Shown in pieces: positions 6,982 to 12,839 of a DNA stretch of 12,839 nucleotides. The notes under the pieces were generated by a model that was not told the DNA's origin, made no database searches, and saw only the letters and a program-made list of their open reading frames with translations. The DNA lies in assembly GCA_039922875.1 (NCBI GenBank), contig JBDTDV010000065.1, positions 1 through 12,839 on the forward strand, given 5' to 3'. The position numbers were made by a program, and so were the translations under genes. Numbering within the stretch: position 1 is the first letter of the stretch; every line of letters starts with the position of its first letter. This DNA is from JBDTDV01 sp039922875. Its GTDB lineage: Bacteria > Actinomycetota > Actinomycetes > Actinomycetales > Microbacteriaceae.

Positions 6982-7000
6982 TCCGAAAGTCAAATTCGGG
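6982..7000 (+). promoter_or_regulatory. Second leader hairpin overlapping the ribosome binding site
   Basis: CCGAA (6983-6987) pairs with TTCGG (6995-6999) around a 7-nt loop, with an extra T-G wobble outside. Its 3' arm runs into the GGGGGTG ribosome binding site (6998-7004) of the priming transferase, so folding could limit translation initiation. Confidence 0.35.
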
Positions 7001-7007
7001 GGTGAAC

Positions 7008-8582
7008 ATGTCCGAGGCTGTGGTGCCGCACCGGCCCAATTCCGGCGTGAGTGGGACACACTCCATCAACCCGGCCTCTAAACGCAGACCCCGCCCAGGA
7101 GAGATCGGGAACACCGCTGCGTTCGAGCCTAAGCCGGTCGCACTAGATGTCGCCCGTCAGCCGCACGAACTCCGCTGGGCGACAAGGCTCACCTGGTCGA
7201 TCACGGTGACGGACTGCGTTCTCGTGGTTTTCGTTGTCAGCATCGCCCATCTACTCCGCTTCGGCCTATCGGGCCCCGAGTTCAATACACCACAGTCGCT
7301 GCTCACCAACTCCTTCGCCGGCGTCGGCATCGCAACACTCTGGATGATTGCATTGGCCGGCGGCAAAACCCGCGATCGCAGAATTATCGGGATCGGGCTT
7401 GGAGAGTATCAACGCGTTGCGAACGCCACATTTCTCACCTTCGGGATCGTCGCCGTCATCGCGTTCCTCGCGAAGCTCGACGTAGCCCGCGGCTATCTGC
7501 TGGTCGCACTTCCACTGGGTCTCGCCTTGCTGCTCGCGGGTCGACTGGTCTGGCGTCAGATTTTGCAATCGCTACGTCGAGCCGGTCGCTGCCTGACCGG
7601 GGCCATCGTCGTCGGCCCGCGGGAGGATGTGAACGCCACCGTCGACCGGCTTCGTCACACGCTGCAAGCCGGGTACAGACCGATCGGGGTCGTTCTCACG
7701 GACGCAGGAGACGAGGCGCCAGATGAAACTGGCTCCCTGCCTCACGTTTCGCTTGACAATCTCGTCGACATCGCCAAACGAACTCACACCCACGCCGTCA
7801 TCATCACCGGGAACCTGCCTCACGGCCGCGAGCAGATCCGGGACATCAGTTGGAGCCTGGAGAATTCTAAGTCGGAGCTCATCCTGGTCTCGTCGTTGAC
7901 CGATGTGTCTGGGCCGCGGATTCACCTGAGGCCGGTCGGCGGCCTCCCGATGGTTCACGTCGACCTTCCGCAGTACACAGGCCTCAATCACGCCGTGAAG
8001 CGACTCGTCGACCTGACTCTCGTGACCGTGCTGATGATCCTTTTGGCACCGATCTTCGTCGCTGTCGTCCTCGGTATCCGCGCTGAGGGCGACGGACCCG
8101 TACTCTTCCGACAGGAGCGGGTCGGCGTGAATGGCACCCGGTTCACAATGTACAAGTTCCGTTCGATGGTGACCAACGCCGAAAGTCGCTTAGCAGAGCT
8201 CCGCGAGAAGGACGAAGGCAATGGAATTCAGTTCAAGATCCGGAATGACCCACGGGTAACCTCTTTCGGACGGTTTATCAGACGATATTCGATCGACGAA
8301 TTCCCCCAACTCTGGAATGTCTTCGTCGGTGACATGAGCCTGGTGGGTCCGCGGCCTCCGCTTCCGGCCGAGGTCGAGCACTATCTGGGACGGGTGAATC
8401 GCCGACTGCTGATCAAGCCGGGAATAACCGGACTCTGGCAGGTGAACGGTCGATCAGACCTTTCGTGGGAAGAAAGCGTCAAGCTCGATCTCTACTACGT
8501 CGAGAACTGGTCGGTCACCGGTGACCTGCTCATCCTTCTCCGCACGCTGAAGGCTGTGTTCCGCCATGACGGTGCCTACTGA
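7008..8582 (+). CDS. Polyprenyl-phosphate sugar-phosphate transferase (priming enzyme, WbaP/CpsE type)
   Basis: A 524-residue integral membrane enzyme that moves a sugar-1-phosphate from a nucleotide sugar to the polyprenyl-phosphate carrier, the first committed step of repeat-unit synthesis. After a 60-residue cytosolic lead come four membrane helices (about 62-84, 102-118, 139-155, 162-182). A CoA_binding_3-like cytosolic domain (about 195-320) and a fifth membrane segment (about 334-356) follow. The C-terminal Bac_transf domain (about 330-524) has MYKFRSM (381-387), RNDPRVTSFGRFIRR (412-426), the catalytic pair Asp430-Glu431 in SIDEFPQLWNV, SLVGPRP (444-450), GITGLWQVNGRS (472-483) and DLYYVENWS (494-502). 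All hallmarks are intact. The ATG at 7008 follows GGGGGTG closely; GTG at 7002 is an alternative. The frame opens further upstream at 6861 without support. The sugar is probably glucose or galactose, by inference only. Confidence 0.95.
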   Translation: MSEAVVPHRPNSGVSGTHSINPASKRRPRPGEIGNTAAFEPKPVALDVARQPHELRWATRLTWSITVTDCVLVVFVVSIAHLLRFGLSGPEFNTPQSLLTNSFAGVGIATLWMIALAGGKTRDRRIIGIGLGEYQRVANATFLTFGIVAVIAFLAKLDVARGYLLVALPLGLALLLAGRLVWRQILQSLRRAGRCLTGAIVVGPREDVNATVDRLRHTLQAGYRPIGVVLTDAGDEAPDETGSLPHVSLDNLVDIAKRTHTHAVIITGNLPHGREQIRDISWSLENSKSELILVSSLTDVSGPRIHLRPVGGLPMVHVDLPQYTGLNHAVKRLVDLTLVTVLMILLAPIFVAVVLGIRAEGDGPVLFRQERVGVNGTRFTMYKFRSMVTNAESRLAELREKDEGNGIQFKIRNDPRVTSFGRFIRRYSIDEFPQLWNVFVGDMSLVGPRPPLPAEVEHYLGRVNRRLLIKPGITGLWQVNGRSDLSWEESVKLDLYYVENWSVTGDLLILLRTLKAVFRHDGAY

Positions 8583-8612
8583 CGGACTGAGCTGCGGAAG
8601 CAGGTGTGAATA

Positions 8613-9614
8613 ATGGGCCGCACACTCCTCATCTGTTCTGGTGGCGGACATCTGAAGCAATTGTTCACGCTGGCTGATCGGATCGGCATCCTCCCCGAAC
8701 AGCAGACCTGGGTAACCTTCGACAACGACCTCAGCCGAAGCATCCTCGCCGATCGAGAGGTTGTGTACGCCCCGTTCGCCGCCCCCCGTGATGCGAAGAA
8801 CATCGTCCGAATTCGGATCATGGCAAGCTGGGTACTCGGCAATGGCGTGTTCGACCAGGCAATCAGCACAGGGTCGAGCCCGGCTGTCGCGTTCCTGCCT
8901 GCCGCCGCCAGGCGCGGGATCTCGGCTCACTACATCGAGAGCGCCGCACGGGCCGCCGGTCCGTCAATTAGCGGGCGGATCCTCTCTCACTTTCGGCAAA
9001 TACGTACCTACACGCAGTATCCGGTGTGGTCCAACATGCGATGGCACTATCGAGGCTCGATTTTCGATGCGTACGCACGTGGCCCGTCGAGCTCGAGGAC
9101 ACACCCCGCGCGGGCGGTGGTTTCGGTCGGGACGCAGGAGGGTTACGGCTTTGACCGGCTGTTCCACGCGGTTGTGCCGCTGCTGGCTGGATTCAGCGAG
9201 GTGCTCTGGCAGACGGGGCCGCAGGACGTCTCGCGTTTCGGTATCAATGGGCATCATGGTGTCCCTCACCATGAGCTCCAAGAGGCGATTTCCGGCAGCG
9301 ACGTCGTCATCGCCCATGCGGGCACCGGAGCTGCTTTGACCGCGATCGAGGCCGGAAAAACACCTATCCTCATACCGCGGCTAGCACGCTACGGTGAGCA
9401 TGTGGATGATCATCAGGTGCAGATCGCCTCTGAGCTGGACCGTCGAGGCCTGGCACTGATGCGGAACCCCGAGCAACTGACCTCGGACGATCTCGCTCAC
9501 GCGGCCTCTCGCTCGGTCCGCAGGGTGTCGGCGCCACCATTTGAGCTCGACGATGCCGCGAGCACCCGCCGACAGGGCCAGACGGAATGCCTGCACCGAA
9601 CTGCGCGACAATGA
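8613..9614 (+). CDS. Fused Alg14/Alg13-type glycosyltransferase (PssD-PssE / CpsF-CpsG-like)
   Basis: A 333-residue protein joining two halves that are separate subunits in many bacteria and in yeast. Residues 1-150 are Alg14-like: SGGGHLKQLFTL (9-20) is the signature, and this half docks the enzyme at the membrane and binds acceptor. Residues 165-300 are Alg13-like (GT28 C-terminal): VSVGTQEGYGFDRLF (170-184) and AHAGTGAALTAIEAGKTPILIPR (235-257), then GEHVDDHQ (261-268), form the UDP-sugar site. In streptococci and rhizobia this pair adds the second sugar onto the lipid-linked first sugar. It lies 30 bp after the priming gene with AGGTG before the ATG, so one operon is likely. Its end overlaps the next gene. 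Exact sugar and linkage are unknown. Confidence 0.9.
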   Translation: MGRTLLICSGGGHLKQLFTLADRIGILPEQQTWVTFDNDLSRSILADREVVYAPFAAPRDAKNIVRIRIMASWVLGNGVFDQAISTGSSPAVAFLPAAARRGISAHYIESAARAAGPSISGRILSHFRQIRTYTQYPVWSNMRWHYRGSIFDAYARGPSSSRTHPARAVVSVGTQEGYGFDRLFHAVVPLLAGFSEVLWQTGPQDVSRFGINGHHGVPHHELQEAISGSDVVIAHAGTGAALTAIEAGKTPILIPRLARYGEHVDDHQVQIASELDRRGLALMRNPEQLTSDDLAHAASRSVRRVSAPPFELDDAASTRRQGQTECLHRTARQ

Positions 9615-10182
9615 CCTGGCCAGTACCGTGAGCGGGCTCGACTTCCTGATCGGGCTGCAGCGCACCCGGGACGCCTGTTTCAGCCTGATCGCAGCGGGAG
9701 GTTTTGATCGATTCGGTAAGGGGTCTCGAATCCTGCTGCCGTTTCGCGTGCTGGGCGCTTCGAAGATCTCGGTCGGGTCGCAGGTGCTGATCGGGGCCGG
9801 TTCGTGGCTGATCGTGCCGGTCAAGGATGCCCCGACTCCCGCGCTGACGATTCAGGATCGCGTTCGGATGAACCAGACGTCTATCTCTGCGGTGCGAAGC
9901 GTCGTCATCGAGGAAGCGGTCGCGATCGCCCGCGGCTGCTACATTTCCGATCATTCCCATGGATTCGCAGAGCTTGACGTACCGGTCCGGGACCAGCCGA
10001 TCGACCGCATTGCAGCGGTGCGGATCTGCCGCGGCGCTTGGCTCGGGCAGAACGTCGTGGTTCTCCCAGGCGTCACAATCGGCCCGGGTGCTGTGATTGG
10101 CGCCAACAGCGTCGTCCGGGACGATGTCCCGTCTCGTTCGGTCGCGGCGGGTACCCCTGCTCGTGTGCTGCGACGGCTATGA
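9553..10182 (+). CDS. Hexapeptide-repeat (left-handed beta-helix) acyltransferase
   Basis: A 209-residue cytosolic O- or N-acyltransferase, probably acetyl-CoA dependent, of the LacA/CatB/WbbJ kind. Irregular hexapeptide turns run from about 68 to 126 (GASKISVGSQVLIGAGS and IEEAVAIARG) and again at 161-192 (GAWLGQNVVVLPGVTIGPGA onward). The likely catalytic histidine lies in ISDHSHGF (131-138). The C-terminal VAAGTPARVLRRL (197-209) is the standard family end. It would decorate a sugar of the repeat unit. The ATG at 9553 overlaps the preceding gene by 62 nt. TTG at 9541 and GTG at 9628 (13 nt after the previous stop) are alternatives in the same frame; none has a strong ribosome binding site, so translational coupling is likely. 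Confidence 0.88.
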   Translation: MPRAPADRARRNACTELRDNDLASTVSGLDFLIGLQRTRDACFSLIAAGGFDRFGKGSRILLPFRVLGASKISVGSQVLIGAGSWLIVPVKDAPTPALTIQDRVRMNQTSISAVRSVVIEEAVAIARGCYISDHSHGFAELDVPVRDQPIDRIAAVRICRGAWLGQNVVVLPGVTIGPGAVIGANSVVRDDVPSRSVAAGTPARVLRRL

Positions 10183-10213
10183 TGACGGGAATATCCGCTG
10201 AACGGTGAAAACA

Positions 10214-10227
10214 TCCGGCACACCGGA
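10214..10227 (+). other. Small hairpin in the acyltransferase-lipoprotein gap
   Basis: TCCGG-CACA-CCGGA is a perfect 5-bp stem with a 4-nt loop in the 89-bp gap. It has no T-tract and may be an mRNA processing or attenuating element, or may simply be chance in GC-rich DNA. Confidence 0.25.
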
Positions 10228-10257
10228 CGCATCCCTCCCTGTTCGGACGAACGGAGC

Positions 10258-10263
10258 AGAAGG
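10258..10263 (+). promoter_or_regulatory. Ribosome binding site deciding the lipoprotein start
   Basis: AGAAGG lies 8 nt before the ATG at 10272 and directly abuts the in-frame GTG at 10263, which favours the ATG. Confidence 0.6.
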
Positions 10264-10271
10264 TGGTGGCG

Positions 10272-11486
10272 ATGACGGTCACGCGGCGCTCACTTTTGCA
10301 GATGGGGGTCGCCGGGCCACTCTGGCTTCTCGCCGGATGCACACCGAGCAACGCCGAGCAGGCGCCCACTCAGGCACCGCGCACGCCGACCCCCTTGCCC
10401 ACCGTCGCCGGTTCTGCACCGCGTCAGGCCAAGCCATCCTTCGGGCCGAATGGCACGCATTACCCCGCGGAGATTCCCTGGATCGGCGAGACGGCGCTCA
10501 CCGAGATCGAGGTCGATTGCACCTGGAAGAAAATTTCCGATGCGATCAACTCGCTCACCGCCAGTCAGGTAGCTGCCGGCGCGGTGATCAGAGTACGACC
10601 GGGTGTCTTGATCGGCGCGGGAGCGGGCTCACGAGTCACACCCGTGCTCAGCGGCAGTGGAAATGCCGCCTGGGAGCGCGCGGTCGTCATTTGTCCACGA
10701 GACGGCTACGGTTCCGTGCGGGTTCTTCAGCAGGGGTTCCGGATCGACCAGTGCAACAGGCTCGCATTCTTCGGATTCCAAGGCGGCGACGTCGAGTTCT
10801 ATGCCACGAATTGCACTTTCGTCACCGTTGGATGGAGCCAGTGGTCGGCCCTCAACTTCACCCAGTCCGGCTCCCATCTCGAGCTCTACGAAGTGATACT
10901 CGGATTCCGACGCGCTCCGGACGACACCTTTGCGGTACGTCCAACCGATACTAATGAAATGACCGAGCTCAGCCGCTACGGATGCGCGTTCGGCCCCTCC
11001 GTCAAGCCCGCGGGTAGCGCCTCGCACTGCGACACAACCCAACTCGAGCGCACCGGCACCGGCTCATTCGGACCGTACACGAGCACGGACTGCCTCGATT
11101 TCGGGTCGTCGAACTCGGTCGTGCTGATCCACGATTCGGTGTCAATGGCGCAGTTCAACCACTGCCTCATCCTCGGTGAGAGCCTGCCATGGCAAATTTA
11201 CCCGCTGCAATCCGGCGACTATCAGGGCAATCCGAACGCCTTCGCCGGCGGTGGCCACGACATCCGCCTCACCGACAGCGTGGTGTGCGGTCCGATCGGT
11301 CGTCTCGGCTTCACCCACGTGCACGACACGAGGATCAACTACCAGCCGGTTGATCAGCAATTACCGTCGGTAGCCGGATCATGGACCGTCGATCCCACGA
11401 TCAGTTCGTGGACGGGCGCAGACATCGAGAAAGTAGTCGGTGGTGAAGTCACGCCAACAGCGATGGCATCGCACTGGACGTGGTGA
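10272..11486 (+). CDS. Tat lipoprotein, probable right-handed beta-helix protein of the polysaccharide locus
   Basis: A 404-residue exported lipoprotein of unassigned activity. TRRSLLQ (4-10) is a twin-arginine motif, followed by a hydrophobic core and the lipobox LAGC with Cys23, the predicted lipidated residue. A Thr/Pro/Gln-rich linker (about 24-55) precedes the folded domain. That domain has short strand-rich segments alternating with turns (IRVRPGVLIG, VVICPRDGYGSVRV, LAFFGFQGGDVEFY, NCTFVTVG, NSVVLIHDSVSM, DIRLTDSVVCG), typical of pectate-lyase-like beta-helices. No catalytic signature is certain. The ATG at 10272 is chosen because AGAAGG (10258-10263) sits 8 nt before it; GTG codons at 10263 and 10266 are less well placed. 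It is probably co-transcribed with the acyltransferase. It may bind, cleave or epimerise the secreted polymer; this is inference. Confidence 0.78.
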   Translation: MTVTRRSLLQMGVAGPLWLLAGCTPSNAEQAPTQAPRTPTPLPTVAGSAPRQAKPSFGPNGTHYPAEIPWIGETALTEIEVDCTWKKISDAINSLTASQVAAGAVIRVRPGVLIGAGAGSRVTPVLSGSGNAAWERAVVICPRDGYGSVRVLQQGFRIDQCNRLAFFGFQGGDVEFYATNCTFVTVGWSQWSALNFTQSGSHLELYEVILGFRRAPDDTFAVRPTDTNEMTELSRYGCAFGPSVKPAGSASHCDTTQLERTGTGSFGPYTSTDCLDFGSSNSVVLIHDSVSMAQFNHCLILGESLPWQIYPLQSGDYQGNPNAFAGGGHDIRLTDSVVCGPIGRLGFTHVHDTRINYQPVDQQLPSVAGSWTVDPTISSWTGADIEKVVGGEVTPTAMASHWTW

Positions 11487-11496
11487 ATCTCGCTGA

Positions 11497-12839
11497 TCAC
11501 TCGTTGGTCTGGACGGCCTTCTTCGACTTGCGCATCCGCTTGACGAAGTCGAGCATCTGACCCAGGTCACGACGATACGCCGGAAAGGTCAAGGCGATCG
11601 CGAACGGGACCAGACCAGCCGCAATACCAATGGCGAGTTCACCGACAGTCGGGAAATCGACGAGCATCGTGACGATAAACGCACACCCGAAAGCGAGGAC
11701 CGCCAGCGCGGCTGGACGCAAGATCGGCAGCACGATATCCCCAGCGCTGACGAATGTACCGCGGATGGCGAAATAGAAGCCCGGCACGAGCAACGTCAGC
11801 GTGAGCAGACCGTAGAGAATGGCGACCCCGTATACGCCTCCGATCCAGATGCCCACGAAAAAGCCGATCACCACCAGCGGTCGGGTGGCGAGGTCATACA
11901 TGAACTGGCGGTGCGAGCGGTCGAGTGTGATGTAAAGCCAGCCACGCACTTTGGTGATGGCCTGAACGAATCCCGCGATCGCCAGCAAACTGAAGATCGT
12001 CGCGGCCTGGGACCAACCAGGGCCGAGTAGGAGCCTGATCAGCGACGGTGCGACGGCCGCGGCGATCGCGTAGGTCGGAAGAGTCAGGTAGCCGATCATG
12101 AGAACGGCTCCGCGGATGTACCGGCGGTAGCGCTCGGGATCGTCGCGCAATTTGCTGAGCACGGGCAAGGCAACCCGCCCGATCGGCCCGTTCAGCTGCT
12201 GCAGCGGCAGCAGGAAAAGAGCGTACGCCCGCGAATACTGTCCCAAAACCGACGGACCGAGTTGCTGTCCGACGATGATGTTGTCCAAATTGCGTTCGGC
12301 ATAGTTGAGGAACTCGTTGCCGAAGATGTTCCCGCCGGTCGTGATGATCGGAAAGACCTCGCGGGGGATGCGCGGCCGACCGAACTTGGGCTTGGCCACG
12401 GTCCAGAGCATGACCAGCCGGCTGAACCCGCTGGCGCCGGCCATAGCGATGAGCGACCAGACGCCCCAACCAGCGAAGCCCGTGGCGATCCCGGTTCCCA
12501 CGCCGAAGACAGCGGAAACGATGTCGATCTTCGCGAGCGCTCCGAAGCGAAGGTCGCGGGTGGCACGCGCCTGCATGGGCATAGCGACGCCGTTCAAGAG
12601 CAGCCCGGGTGCGATGACGAGGGTCAGCAGGACGAGTCGCGGCTCACCATAGAGCGCCGCGATGAGAGGCGCGCACGCTGCCACGACGATCGAGAGAACA
12701 GCACCGAGTGCAACCGAGAACCAGAGCACGCCTCGCCAAACCTCGTCGCTCATTGTCTTCGCCTGGATGATCGACCCGGTCATGCCGAAGTCGCGCACGA
12801 GGTCGGCGACACCGGTGATCGCCGTCACCATCGCGAGCA
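11497..12839 (-). CDS. Wzx-type polysaccharide flippase (N-terminus beyond right edge)
   Basis: An integral membrane transporter of the MOP superfamily that flips lipid-linked repeat units across the membrane. About 446 residues are visible, and the frame is still open at the window edge (Leu-Ala precede the first Met at 12831). That Met is therefore not the start; about 30-50 residues are likely missing. Many hydrophobic segments alternate with short loops. FGMTGSIIQ near the N-terminus, PREVFPIITTGGNIFGNEFLNYAERNLDNIIVGQQLG mid-protein and LGQYSRAYALFLLPLQQLNGPIGRVALPVLSKL are typical of oligosaccharide flippases (Polysacc_synt_3/RfbX-like). The C-terminus is basic (KRMRKSKKAVQTNE). It converges with the lipoprotein gene: the stop codons are 10 bp apart and no terminator hairpin was seen between them. 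Confidence 0.92.
   Translation of the reverse strand, partial: LAMVTAITGVADLVRDFGMTGSIIQAKTMSDEVWRGVLWFSVALGAVLSIVVAACAPLIAALYGEPRLVLLTLVIAPGLLLNGVAMPMQARATRDLRFGALAKIDIVSAVFGVGTGIATGFAGWGVWSLIAMAGASGFSRLVMLWTVAKPKFGRPRIPREVFPIITTGGNIFGNEFLNYAERNLDNIIVGQQLGPSVLGQYSRAYALFLLPLQQLNGPIGRVALPVLSKLRDDPERYRRYIRGAVLMIGYLTLPTYAIAAAVAPSLIRLLLGPGWSQAATIFSLLAIAGFVQAITKVRGWLYITLDRSHRQFMYDLATRPLVVIGFFVGIWIGGVYGVAILYGLLTLTLLVPGFYFAIRGTFVSAGDIVLPILRPAALAVLAFGCAFIVTMLVDFPTVGELAIGIAAGLVPFAIALTFPAYRRDLGQMLDFVKRMRKSKKAVQTNE

Noticed and set aside
12123..12132. GGCGGTAG, similar to the ops/JUMPstart element of enteric polysaccharide operons (also near 4816)
   Set aside because: Both occurrences are inside coding sequence on the antisense strand, are incomplete, and RfaH-type ops control is not expected in actinobacteria.
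1..12839. CRISPR arrays, insertion sequences, toxin-antitoxin or phage-defence genes
   Set aside because: No regularly spaced repeats, transposase-like proteins, terminal inverted repeats or defence-type domains were seen on either strand.

Overview
The window comes from a high-GC actinobacterium. The evidence is G/C-rich third codon positions, frequent GTG starts, two twin-arginine (Tat) export signals, an MMPL/RND transporter and a possible actinobacterial class E sortase tail. The genus cannot be fixed from the sequence alone. No tRNA, rRNA, CRISPR array, transposase or integrase was seen.

Left part (1-4556). On the minus strand lie the N-terminal third of an MMPL-family membrane transporter (running off the left edge) and a Tat-exported serine hydrolase of the alpha/beta-hydrolase fold. 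The hydrolase ends in a proline-rich linker and a cell-wall-sorting-like tail. A gene-poor stretch of about 475 bp follows (2738-3212), holding an inverted repeat and a three-copy 18-bp tandem repeat with an inverted copy. Then come a small DUF3467-like gene on the plus strand and, convergent to it, a proline iminopeptidase (pip).

Right part (4606-12839) is most of an exopolysaccharide or capsule locus of the Wzx-type, lipid-linked kind. A GT2 glycosyltransferase is transcribed leftward. Divergent from it, a GT4 glycosyltransferase, a polyprenyl-phosphate sugar-phosphate transferase (the priming enzyme), a fused Alg14/Alg13-type glycosyltransferase, a hexapeptide-repeat acyltransferase and a Tat lipoprotein resembling a right-handed beta-helix run rightward. 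A polysaccharide flippase converges from the right edge and lacks its N-terminus.

The genes fit one pathway. The priming enzyme puts a sugar phosphate on undecaprenyl (or decaprenyl) phosphate. The fused GT probably adds the second sugar, as Cps14F/G do after Cps14E in pneumococcus, which has the same gene order. The GT4 and GT2 enzymes extend the unit, the acyltransferase decorates it, the flippase exports it, and the surface lipoprotein may bind, cut or modify the polymer outside. No Wzy polymerase or Wzz/tyrosine-kinase length regulator is in the window; both would be expected outside it. The points most worth checking are the predicted surface lipoprotein, the unusual sortase-like tail on the Tat hydrolase, and the double-hairpin leader before the priming transferase.
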